Assembly (NCBI GenBank): GCA_030141605.1
Contig: JAQGDQ010000015.1
Span: 1,217,001 to 1,281,000 of the forward strand
DNA length: 64,000 nucleotides
Reading direction: 5' to 3'
DNA from: Tubiluchus corallicola
Taxonomy: Eukaryota > Priapulida > Priapulimorpha > Priapulimorphida > Tubiluchidae
Part shown: in pieces, positions 48,701 to 59,700 of the stretch
Position numbering within the stretch: position 1 is the first letter of the stretch
Layout: the number at the start of each line of letters is the position of its first letter
The notes under the pieces: model-generated
What the model saw: only the letters and a program-made list of their open reading frames with translations
Told to the model about the DNA's origin: nothing
The model's database searches: none
Translations under genes and position numbers: made by a program

Positions 48701-50908
48701 AGCAACAATGTGAATTCAATAAAATGCCAAGCTACAATTTTCAAGAAAAAGGCTAGCGTTTTTACAAGGCCCAAATCTGTAACTATTGTCTGCGAAATCT
48801 TCAGTTTCTGACCAGGTCAAAAACATTGTCAACTAGTTAATATTTTGCTATAGCAAAATCTTGCTGTTTTTCATCCGGTTATTTATATTATTTATTAATT
48901 ATTCTCCGCCACTTTAACGCTTAATAACTCGTAAGCTTTGCAAGCTAAGGTCACCAAACACACAGGGTTGGTAGTCGTGGGTGGGGACGTACAGCAGTAT
49001 AGCAACTGCTGACCGCTGGTCAAGAGGGAAAGACAGTGGGCGTTGGTCTATTGGCTAGTGGGCATAGCCCTATTCATATGCACTAGATACATTTCTGTTC
49101 CTGACCCCCACTTTTCGGTTTTTCACCTCTACTGTGGTCAGAGATCAACCAGCCTCGGCATAACTTATACCATTCGGTTTGTTTCATCGACAATATGCTA
49201 CAAGCTAGTTTCGGTCGACACTGGAAGACATTTGTGTCCTTGACCCCTATTTTGCCCCATAGCCAGGTCGCAGACTAACTATTCTAATTGTAACCTATGC
49301 CATTCGATCCGCCTCATTGGAACCTTTCATTTGTTGTGCTACAAGGTACCATTGCTCAACACTCGGTGCACTTCAGTTCTCGACCCCCATTTTTCGGTTT
49401 TTGCCCCATAGCGGAAAATTTTCCTACACGCGCGCGTCCCATATTTTGTGATGTGCAAGACCCCATCTAGCAACACACCAAATATTGTGGCCTTAGCTCA
49501 AAATTATGGGAGCAAATGGATCCTAAAGAAAAATAAATGAAAATCCGACCGCTCCGTGACCTTTGACCCGACATCTCGGGTAACATGTATACATAGATAA
49601 CTTTGCCAAGAGAGTGTACCCTGTTAGTTTTGTGTCCCTAGCCCTCACCATGCCAATTGGGTGACCTCCTCACTTCGGCGTTTAAAGTTTGTCAGCTTTT
49701 TAAAACCCCAGGTGCACATCTACCCCACAGTGCCCATATACTTGTGATAAAAATGGAAAAACCCGAAAACCCTAGGAGGAGATGCATTCTAAAGGAAAAA
49801 CTGACCAACGCTTACTGCCCTTCCCCCTTGACCAGTGGTCATAGGTCACCACACTTTTGTACGTTCCCACCCAGGGCTACCAATCCTATGAGTTTGGTGA
49901 CCCTAGCTTGCAAGGCTTACAAGTTTTTAAGCGTTAAAGTGGCCGAGAATAAATAAGAATAAAAATAAATAACTCAATGGAAATCAGTAAGATTTTGCTA
50001 TAGCAAAACCTTAATAAATAAATAATAACTATATGAAAAACAGTAAGACTTTCCTATGGCAAGATCTTAATAGCTGTATGGAAAAGAGTAAGATTTTGCT
50101 ATGGCAAAATCTTAATAATAATAATAATAGCTCAATGAAACACAGTAAGATTTTGCTATGGCAAAAAACTTAATAATAATAATAATAACTCAATGAAAAA
50201 CAGTAAGATTTTGCTATAGTAAAACCTTAATAATAACTCGATGAAACGCAGTAAGATTTTGTTATGGCAAAACCTTAATAATAACTCGATGAAACACAGT
50301 AAGATTTTGTTATGGCAAAACCTTAATAATAACTCGATGAAACACAGTAAGATTTTGTTATGGCAAATCCTTAATAATAATAACTCAATGAAAAACAGTA
50401 AAATTTTGCTTTGGCAAAATCTTAACAATAACTCAATGCAAAACAGTAAGATTTTACTATAGCAAAATCTTAATTAGCTGTAGAAGATACTTTCTTCTCG
50501 TTGGAATCGCTTCAGCTTTAATTTAAAATCTTTACCAGGTATATGACTGATATGTCCAAAACCGAGTCTCGGCAATAGATTATCAAAGATAAAACTGCGA
50601 CCTCGCCCAGAGAAGACGTCGCCATGTTTTAGGAAAGCTTCGCGTGCTAATGCAGCGTCATTGATGATAACGTTCAATTTGTTGCCAATATAAATGCTGA
50701 ACATTTTTCCATATTTCTTGGACAACTTTGCGTAGAATACACCCGGGTGCTTGCCCATAGATAAAACGGATCCTACATAGGGCCAACCTAACGGTCCAGG
50801 TGGAATGTTCGCCGGTCTTTTCATGTGCTGCCACACTAAAGCACCCAAGATCATGCAAACGCCTCCGAGCAAAACTTTTAATAGCCAACAAGCAACACTC
50901 GTCACCAT
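43520..50908 (-). CDS. Cytochrome P450, CYP2-like, microsomal, complete
   Basis: Six exons, 5' to 3': 50536-50908, 46326-46680, 45843-46012, 44846-45070, 44211-44426, 43520-43698; 1518 bases, 505 residues plus stop, phases consistent. Residues about 4-25 are the ER anchor, followed by the proline-rich hinge PANIPPGPLGWP. The marks of a working P450 are all present: helix C W-x-x-x-R (WKEQR, 134-138), helix I AGTETT, helix K E-x-x-R (EIQR), FRPERH, and the haem loop FSVGRRVCLGE with the ligand Cys near 451. Exon pattern and sequence fit clan 2 enzymes (CYP1/2/17/21). These monooxygenases use NADPH-P450 reductase to oxidise steroids, fatty acids or foreign chemicals; the substrate cannot be told. 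Intron 1 (46681-50535) is filled with repeats, and its donor is 61 bases from a minisatellite. Confidence 0.93.
45680..45742. repeat. (GA)n microsatellite
   Basis: About 31 GA units in the P450 intron between exons 3 and 4, roughly 100 bases downstream of exon 3. On the P450 coding strand it reads as (CT)n. Confidence 0.97.
46030..46118. repeat. Degenerate (ATC)n trinucleotide array
   Basis: Repeats of ATC/GTC (TCATCATCATCGTTGTCGTC and similar) in the P450 intron just upstream of exon 3. On the minus strand it creates a false Asp-rich frame. Confidence 0.9.
47718..48845. repeat. Inverted-repeat-bounded module A in P450 intron 1
   Basis: Arms 47718-47784 and 48779-48845 are reverse complements with few mismatches; both include AACTAGTTGACAATGTT and GGTCAGAAACTGAAGAT. 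A second, direct copy of the left arm interior lies at 48044-48178, about 300 bases on, together with its flank CACCTTGCTTGAATACAT. No transposase frame lies inside. Confidence 0.75.
47930..49420. repeat. Alternating satellite units in P450 intron 1
   Basis: Two related unit types recur. One contains GTTCCTGACCCCCA, then CGGTTTTTGCCCC, GGTCAGAGATCAACCAG and ACTTATACCATTC (good copies near 48440-48560 and 49095-49210). The other contains CCTGGAAGACGTTTGTCTC, ACCCCTATTTTGCCCC and AACCTATGCCATTCGAT (near 48286-48440 and 49213-49375). Partial copies lie at 47941, 48178, 48575 and 49376. A pair spans about 270-290 bases. Units are more GC-rich than the surroundings and have no shared open frame. 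Confidence 0.7.
48838..50012. repeat. Module B with long inverted arms (about 210 bp) in P450 intron 1
   Basis: The left arm 48838-49050 and right arm 49800-50012 are imperfect reverse complements. Shared landmarks, in left-arm orientation: TTTTGCTATAGCAAAATCTT, CCACTTTAACGCTTAA, TTGCAAGCTA, GGTCACCAAAC and GGTTGGTAG (GATTGGTAG in the other arm). The outer end of each arm carries the unit that is amplified next door at 49985-50475. This is the build of foldback-type elements; no coding sequence is visible. Confidence 0.75.
49985..50475. repeat. Minisatellite, ten units of about 46-59 bp
   Basis: The phrase AGTAAGATTTTG (one or two mismatches in some) starts units near 49987, 50042, 50097, 50143, 50202, 50250, 50298, 50345, 50397 and 50444. 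A typical unit continues CTATGGCAAAACCTTAATAA and AACTCGATGAAACAC. The core TTTTGCTATAGCAAAA is a perfect 16-bp palindrome, intact or one base off in most units. Length varies through the AAT run. It ends 61 bases from P450 exon 1. Confidence 0.92.
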
Positions 50909-52365
50909 TTTAACAGATGTCTCCGACAGCTTTTCCCAAGATGTAAGTTACTAAACCACTAATAATCCACTGTCTCCGCTCACAAAACTGAAAGCTATGT
51001 CACGCATAGCGATAGTTTAATTTACACGCATCTGTGTATCAGTCCCCAGAACATAGTTTCGCAAATTCACCAGAAAAAACAGTTAGTTACATACGCATTA
51101 TCGCAATGGCTTTGCACATGCCTTCAGTTCTTCAGAATACTATTTTGATTAGTTCCCGCTGCTCACGCGCCGAGGCGCTCTACAAGTTTATTGTACTTCA
51201 GCCTGGTTTACTCACAGCTTACTTAAATAACCCAAGGCAAAAGTTTTTATTCAACACTCTTTTTGCACAGTAACTATCATTAGCTGACGACTTTGATTGA
51301 GTAATTTCTAGTAAGCTGTAAGTACATGTAGCTAATAATGAATTCCCAACAACTCAATAGTAGCTTGAAACTGAGCATCCGGTTTGCATTTCGGTAGCCT
51401 TGGACTTGCTCTGCTCTGGATACTTGATATATACAGCACAAACTGTCAAATAACCAGAATTAGCAATTCTACATATTACTGGACTGATTAAATGCAACAT
51501 TGGTTTAACTGACAGTTGCATATTTACATAATTGTTTCTACATAAGATAATCATACGGCCTATATATTGCATACACTAGCCTTAGTTCGCCTAGTTAAAT
51601 TAAAATTCGAAAATTTTCAAATTTATATATTCAGTTGTCATAAGTCTCTGTACAAAATGCTTGTTTGCCAAGAAGACTGCCTTAACAGATTATGAACATA
51701 GATGATCTTCTTTGAAATTTGATATATGAAGAGAGATCTTCCTTGAAATTAGGTATGCGAAGAGAGCGTTCATCACTGATCAGGAATTGCTGGCATGAAT
51801 GAACGCTTAAAAATTATCGCATAAAATATATTAAAATGGTTGACGTTTAGAGCTCAGCGCATTGTGCATAAGGACTGCTGAAGAACACAAAAATTAAATC
51901 TTCGGTTATCAGTTTGCAAGTAAATGTGTTCTTTTCACTTAGTTCGCTGTAGACATCGACAAGTTACGTAAGCTACGCCAGTACTGTTAATGTAGTCTGC
52001 GTGACATTTTTATTTCAAATAAAAACCTTTGTAAGATTGATCAAAATTTTACTAATTAGTAAATTTAGCACCAGTTCATTAATAAAAGCGTAACTTCTGG
52101 CAGATGTTAAAGAAAAGCCACGAGGAAACTCATATCCGGGCGGGGAATTCCGTTGATGAATTTGGGGTAATTACTAGAAATCCCCGAAACTGGATTGCCT
52201 CAAGCAACTAAGCTGTCACGACAAGTTCTTTTATTGAAGGTCTGAGGTATGTATTGTGGCGTACACTTTGTTGCAAGTTTCCTTAGGCGGCTGTTGATCT
52301 GTATTTTCTTATTTATTAGCTTTCGTGAACACATTACCGTGTAGTTTAAACTGTATGTTTAAAAT
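50909..52365. other. Divergent promoter region, P450 (left) and protease (right)
   Basis: The two start codons face away from each other across about 1.46 kb. A possible untranslated exon ends at a CTGAG|GTATGT donor near 52246. No element or other gene is recognised. Confidence 0.5.
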
Positions 52366-55300
52366 ATGTTCGAGCGTGTGTCTTTGTGTTGTTTTTTAAC
52401 TACAGTTTTATCCGCATTTATAAAATTGGCGTGCTGGTATGATTGATTGCATTACTTATGGTGATATGATTGTTTTACTAAACTGAAAGTTTAATGCAGT
52501 ACCTTTTAAGCTGTAGGATATACAGCATCACGTAATTTAGTGACAGACAGTCCGAGATTGTTAATTTAGCTGGCTGGACGATGCGAAGGATTACTGCAAT
52601 ATAACAGATTCTAATCATTCTATACCGCTTCAAAATTAATCCATAGACTAATTTTACATTTTACACTAAGTAACAATGAGATAAATAAGAATTGTAAAGA
52701 AAGGAATCAAGTAGTAAGCATGTTATTGATGATTAGTGAAGTAGCTGCAATTAAAACGAATTATATAATGACTGTATATACAGTATAATTCGAACTGCTG
52801 TGCAGTCTTCACAGAATATGCAAACTGTAAGATGTGTCTTAATTTTTCATATCGTATCAACTTTGGTAAAAAAATAAGAAACGATCAGGACTGACACCGA
52901 CTTTCATATGATGTAGCTTACTTTGCAATACTAAAAAGGTAGTTTTGCTTTTTCAGTCAAAAGATTAATCACCACGTGTTAAATCCATCGATAGCAGTTG
53001 TCGGAGGAAATCCGGTTCCGTCAGGACCTACTCTTGTAATCGGAGGTAGTCCAGTGGTCGCTCAGCCAATTAGGTCTGGAAACGGAGGTGTTTTCCCAAA
53101 TGTAGTAGGAGGTATTCTTCCGTTTAGTTGTTACGATAAATAACTGAGACATAAATAAACAAGAATATCGTTCTGAAAAAGCTGAAATTGTTAATTTGAA
53201 TAAAACTTTTAAGATTTGTTTCATTCAAAAGTCACGCATGTTTTCTGGCTAATGTAAAAACCTAAATTAATAATCTTTGCACTAAGACAAGAACGTCCGT
53301 AGAGCATTTCACTTCACAACAGCCATATATACTAATTTAATTTTGCGTAATCTTTCCGGCCAATTTCGGCGAGGAACTTTAATTGATTTATTAATTTTTT
53401 AATTGTCGTAATTAAAATAAACATAGAGTACACTAGCTTGTAAAAAAGAGTACATGTATAGTAATTTTATAAACATTATTTGTTAGCAGGTAATTTTCGA
53501 AATCAAAGAAAGAAATTTGTTGTAAAAGTAGTCAGAGGTGCGTGAAATTTAAAATTTCTAAATCTGATTTTGGGTTGCATTATGTTAAATCCATAGAAGA
53601 TCCAAAAATATTAATTTTATGCAAGCAAGGTTATCTAATAATTGTGATAACAGATAGGACCGTTGAACAATAATACATCTTCAACATGACGATCATTGTT
53701 TATAAACGTCACCGTTATTTACAAGTATAGCAAAAACATGACCAGGATAAGGATCAGCAAAGCCGACAAACAAATAAATAAACAAACATGCAGCAGGTTT
53801 TGTATCTTTTGCATGCATATCAAGATAAAAGTAATGTACCAGTAGACTAAAATTCAGAGTTAGATTGCATTTTCTTTTTAATTTGTTGATTAGATTACGA
53901 AAAGCCAGTAAGTCTATATACGATGTAATTGGTAACATTTACCGCATTTCTACTATTAATGGTTACAACAATACGAAGAACTCTGCTGATCATAACAGTT
54001 TCTACATTCAGCTTTCTACATTCAGAAAACGGAGTCATTTTTCATCAACATCTACATCTGCAGTGTATTATAACAGTCATTTTTATTTTAGGGAGTCCCA
54101 TCACAGCACAGCAAAGATATCCCTGGCAAGTTCTCATAAAAGTCACCGGAGATTTTACATGTGGAGGCTCACTTGTGCATCCATGTTTTGTACTCACAGC
54201 AAAACACTGTTTAATAGGACTTACTGCTAAAGACGTTAGTGTTGTACTAGGTGAGCACCCTTATTTTTCTTGCAAATTAATAATTTCTTGCATTAATTTG
54301 TTAAGGATTAATGTGTTAAGGATGTGTACACTATACGCATAATTACACATAAAGATGCTTTATATGCTGTGTAGGAAAAGAATGTGTTTGGACGGCGGTC
54401 GCTGGTCCGTGGCACGTATGATGCATGCAGATGCCATCTGGATCATCTAGAATATTCTGTATGCTGTTGCAGACGGGATACCTGAACTATCGCACAAGAT
54501 GTCTATATTTTTGACAGAACCAGATGCATGTAAAAGGGTCTTTAAGGGGATTTAGTAAATCCAACACGTCAGAGCGGTTTTAAAAGAAAGCAGGACCTAA
54601 TTTCATGCCATTAGCGTAAAATAGCTAACCTAGGGTTTGAAATGTTGGAAATACAGTTTTTATGAGTGATTTTGTTTAATTATTCAAAAATTTTCCCCAC
54701 TGAAGTCGAGTTTCAATTTTGTCAGTTTTTCCAATAAAGCGACTCGTAGTCATATAACATTTTCAAGAAATGATGTCCAAAAAGCAAAATAGATATGTTA
54801 TCAAATCAGAAGTCAAAGTATCACTAAAATTTTTTTAACAACTTCCTTCATTATGTTTAAGTAGCTTTATTGTTAAATTGCAATAAACAGTTTTAAAGGT
54901 AAACCAGCCTTTTATCAAAGTTTTTATCAAAGAAACGTGATTACATATTTTTTCTGAAAAACAACGTTAAAAAGTTAAAAAATTTTACAGGTGAACATAC
55001 ACGTTCCATCCCAGACCCAACGGAGCAACATATAGCAGTTAAAGAGTTTAAAAAACATCCTGATAGGGATGTTGCGATCTTGCAGTTAACCTCCAGTGCC
55101 ACCCTCACAAACAATGTTCAGGTAATTCCCATGGCGCAGTCTGCTCCAGCCGTTCCTAGCCTAGCTACTGTTACTGGATGGGGACAGACTGAGTCAAACA
55201 AGATTTTTGGAGGAGCTCAAGCTGATGTTCTTCAATATCTGGAGATTTCAGTAGTGGATAATAGCAAGTGTGAAGGTGAAGGCATACCTGTGCAATCACA

Positions 55301-55604
55301 CCAGATATGTGCAGGCAAGTCAAATGGCCCTTACTCGAATGCTTGTTACGGTGACTCAGGCGGACCATTTGCTCAAGTGCAAAATGGAAAGTGGACGCTG
55401 ATTGGTGTAGTGCAAGGCGGAAAGGCTGGCTGCCCTAGCAACAGTAACTACGCTGTATACGAGAACGTGGCTAGTTCTTATTCGTGGATTTACTCACATT
55501 TGCCTAAAGTAAAGATAGCACAATCATCAACAAAGATTTTTTCGCTTATATCAGCTTTAGCTGCAAGACAAGATGGCCCTCTTTCTCAAACATGCCCTGC
55601 TTAA
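52366..55604 (+). CDS. Secreted chymotrypsin-fold serine protease, complete
   Basis: Four exons: 52366-52436, 52957-53111, 54092-54250, 54991-55604; 999 bases, 332 residues plus stop, phases consistent. Residues 1-22 are a signal peptide; a 50-residue Gly/Pro/Val-rich propeptide follows. The mature start is VVGGSPITAQQRYPWQV (V73 on), where exons 2 and 3 join. The triad is LTAKHC (H114), RDVAIL (D155) and GDSGGP (S251). TGWG and the C168/C182 and C191/C220 pairs (chymotrypsin numbering) are present. Odd points: P1 before VVGG is Asn72; the propeptide holds two more (V/I)(V/I)GG stretches; the pocket has Asn at 189 and Ala near 226; Cys136 and Cys201 are both lost; a Cys lies at 107 near the active site. 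Substrate preference cannot be inferred from known trypsin or chymotrypsin rules. Exon 1 was placed by its signal peptide and phase; the rest is firm. Confidence 0.88.
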
Positions 55605-55891
55605 CTACGGCAAGACTTTAGGGGAATTTTTGCCATGTGAATGTTGATGGGATTTTTTTTAGAAAGTAATATTTTCAGAAAGAAAGCTAAACTTAAACAC
55701 TGCAATTTTAAGCAAATTCATTGCAGGAAACTGTGTCACAATGCGGTTACATTAGTGAACTGTATTTTTGCTTTAGAACGTATTGCATATTTCATGCATG
55801 TGTAAAATACCATGACATAGCATAGCATAGTTTTTTATTTAATTTAAATTTTAGTCACCTATAATTGATATTAAGAAATATGATTATTTAA

Positions 55892-55897
55892 AATAAA
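55892..55897 (+). promoter_or_regulatory. Candidate polyadenylation signal for the protease gene
   Basis: AATAAA about 290 bases after the stop codon; another AATAAA follows near 55923. Confidence 0.4.
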
Positions 55898-56742
55898 AGT
55901 TTACTTTAAAAATATTGTCAATGAATAAAAATATTCAGCATTCATGCAGACATAGAGCATGCAAGTATTGGAGAACAGGGGAATTGTTATCGAAAAGTAC
56001 TACTTTACCAAAGCCTTTGCAATGAACTTTCACATAATTTTGTAAAAATGAACTCTTATTATAAGAATTTTTTGGTCACCAAATTCCACCCAATAGAATG
56101 CAGATTTAAGATTGCTTTTGGAAGAAGGTATTATCAGCGGAAAGCGCAAGAGAGGAGGTAGCAAAGGAAATGGTCAGCGGATGTGACGTCACAGGAACAT
56201 CGTGTTCTGAATGTATGAGGCTGCCAGAGAGGAAATGCGATGGGAGAATCAAGACAGTCCGCCTCCTATAGGGATGGCACTGATGATGATGATGATGGTT
56301 TTGACAATGACGATGGCGTCGATAACGATAATTTTGATGTTGATAATAATGGTGACGATTATAGTAATGACATTCTCTTGTCTTTATAGTGACATGCATA
56401 AGAGAATATGAAAATTGTAAAAACTAACAATGTGAGTGGTTACCACAAATGTTTGTTAAGCTCAATCACCAGCTGTGGTTTAATAAACGAGCTTAGGTCT
56501 TATTCGCCTTCAAGCATACCGTCGACAATTACAACTGATAATAGATAGTAACAATTGCTAATAGCATTGCTTTACTGAGCATAATAAGAGAATCATAAAC
56601 ATTACGCATATAAGTTTAAACCACATATATTCTATAATTAAAAAGACAAAAAATTATATTTATATTCCACAATATAAAAACTAATAAAACGCTTACTTTG
56701 TATTATAGAAAGTAAAATATGAAGTGTTGTAAAAGCGCAAAT

Positions 56743-56779
56743 GACACACACACACACACACACATATATATATGTGTGT
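56743..56779. repeat. (CA)n(TA)n(TG)n microsatellite
   Basis: A CA run passes through TATATATA into TGTGTG, so the junction is self-complementary and could form a short hairpin. Confidence 0.9.
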
Positions 56780-59700
56780 TGGCGCTGAGTATTTTCACAC
56801 TCGGTGGGTACAGTTTTACAGGATTGGAATCGCGTAAGAGCGCAATGGCTTTAATTGTGCCAATACTCCCCTCTGTCACTTTGGTTACATCCTACTTGTG
56901 ACATAGGCAGCACTACTTAACCGTTAGCCTCCTTCCCTGTTGCAAGCCAGCTGTAACATTATCATCTTTAGCTGATGAGTCTGTTGCTATGAAACTTCTT
57001 TACTGTTTTCAATAAAATAGTTTATTTTGTCTAAAACTGTGCAGTTTTGATGTTTCCTGCCAGTGACTTTGCAATCGGCATCTGGTGCTTATTTTTGTTG
57101 AAGTTGTTGTTGCTTACGTCAAATCTGCAGGAAAGTGCTCTTTCACTGGTTTTCTAAAATCAGGAGTGTTAAAAAATAAAGCAAGACTAATGTTATGATG
57201 AAAACTCTCATTTATTTAAGCAAATTTGGTGTTTAGCTACATTGTACAAGTTCGTAAAGATTTTGTCTTCACAGAAATTATCTATCACGAATTTGCGTAC
57301 TGGTATGCTTTGCCTATTTATTCACGTGTAAGGTCACTTAGGGCAATGAGCCCCAAAGTGTGATCATGGTTTATAAGAAAATGTCAAGATTGAAAAATAA
57401 TTACCGATTCGTTTATTTACATAAATATAAAATAGTTTATTTAAAACGTGCACTTACAAGTGTAAGCTATACTTCAATTTAGTGAATTATTTACATGAAG
57501 CAATAGCACAACAACATGTATTTACAATGAAAGGGAAGGTTTAGCATAGCCTAATGCTATTATTTGCAACGAAGCACACAAAGTTAAAAAAGAAGAAACG
57601 CAAACACACGTACAGTGTTATCTGATATAAAATCATCATGGCTGTAGTAATCATCATTTTTTGTAGGTAATGTCCCAACACATACTACCATATTGGTAAA
57701 GACAAATCACTACTTACTACATATTAAGGCTACCTACTAAAAGGTAGGGATTAACACACACAAAAGAATTCAGACGTACTTTCAGCATCAGATAGATCCA
57801 CTTAACTAATACTGAACAACGAGTCTGAGCCGGAGCGCTACTTGTTAGAATTAAAAAAATCTTAGATAAAGAGATTCTGGTGACTACGTAATTAAGTTTG
57901 ACTTTGATTTCGATTTGCTTCAGTTAACAAACGTGAACTTTTTTGTGAATAAGTCTTTTTTGTACTCGTAATTCAGCAGAGACGTTTTTATTACGATGTC
58001 TCCTGTAAATACATGAGTTATCACATGCACATACTAGTACCACACGTGCGTAGGTTAGTAGTTTGTTAATGCCCTAGATGCTTAAAAAAGACAAAATTAT
58101 TTTTATTAAAATGAAGGTTAATTCGGGAGCTGTTAAAAATATATGCTGTACGTACAGGAAGCATTTAAATAAAAACAGTTATTAAACGCAGTATGCAAAA
58201 CTGTTTAATGATCCATTTCACAAATTAAAGTGCGAGTTACATGTCTCGTTCACAACATTTAATAACACAAAATTTTCGACAGTTTTACCCTCTCATCTTT
58301 AGGTACGTGTAATGGCATTTTTATGACTCCGTCTCTAATGAAATTGTTTATTTAAAAATATTCTATTGCCGGAAGATTCGAAGTTATAGAGAGAACTAAA
58401 TTACTTGAGCTGTAAAATTAATGTCTGAGTAATTTTAATCGTGTAATCTAATTCAAAGCTATCAAAAGGTAAACGTTCCATGATTAAGTCTCAAGCACAG
58501 ATTTCTGTGAAACTCTGTGTGGGAGAACGAAGAGAGAATGAGAAAGTGAGTGAGAGTGAGTGAGTGAGCAAGTGTAAGAGCGGGAAAGGCAAGAGTAAGA
58601 ACAAAAGTGACGAGAGAAAACATAGAGAACAGGAAGAGAGCACTCGTGGAAAAAAAGAGATACAGAAAGAAGAACTTTACCAAACATTCACCATTACGGA
58701 TTACGCTAGAGCATGTAGATGCTGACTTTTAATCATCACCCTGCTAGAAATGATTCTAAGCCCAGAACCCTTGTCTGGTACCTTACAATTTCAACAGGGC
58801 GGAATCTACGTTGTAACAAGTTTGACAACCCTGCCTTCAGTGATCTCCTCCTTTCTTGGCCTGTGATCTAACTCTTCAAAAAGCAAACTGCAATGACATG
58901 CTTCATGTTGTTTGCAAGTCTCAATCGTAAATTGAAGCCCCTGCAGGAAACTTGACTAAACATTTCTTTAGATCTTACAGAGCTCTGTTGTAGTTCCCCT
59001 TGTTAATGGTCAAGACAACACGTTTGGAAGATTTAAGAAACTAGGTATTGTGTCACACGCATCGTAAAAAAATCGTCACAAAACTTAGTCTCAAGGATTT
59101 GTGTTTTGTCTTATATACATTTTGACTTGCATTCTACAAGTACATGTAAGTAATTATTTATAATCTGAGTTTCAAGGTTATCAATAATTAACGTGTGATT
59201 TCAGAATTATTGGATACCAAGAGTGACCGAAAGGAAGATAATTCTGAATAAGTTGGGACAGAGCTCGGAATTGACTCACAGACTCTCTATATATTAATTT
59301 AAGAGAGACAATTTCAAAGGGAATTAGTTCCCTATCCTACTGTCCTATAAGAATGACCGAGAAAAATATCCACCTATTTTTAGAAAAAATCATTTGTAAA
59401 CAATCTAACGAAATGTTATGAGAATAAAGGCTAGTTATAATAAATAACTGCATGAGATTTAAGGATATTTCGCTATTGCAAAATGTAAAAAAAAGAAACA
59501 CAAGTGAACTCCGCAAAAGCAATAGTATCTGCAATTAGATGTATTATAGCCATATTTGCATAGGAACTTGCACGTGTGTTTGCCAAACAAAATGTAATTA
59601 TAATAGAAATGGCAATGCAAATAGCATAACAATGACTATAATTAAGCCTGAGGAGAACTGGTTAAATGACTCAGACATTCCATGACAATAGAACTAACAT

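Noticed and set aside
50156..50462. Long open frames on both strands with repeated Leu/Asn-rich units
   Set aside because: They are translations of the ~50-bp minisatellite; the periodicity is in the DNA and both strands look equally open.
49985..50475. Regularly spaced direct repeats, CRISPR-like at first sight
   Set aside because: Units are contiguous with variable AAT runs and no unique spacers, and the context is a eukaryotic intron.
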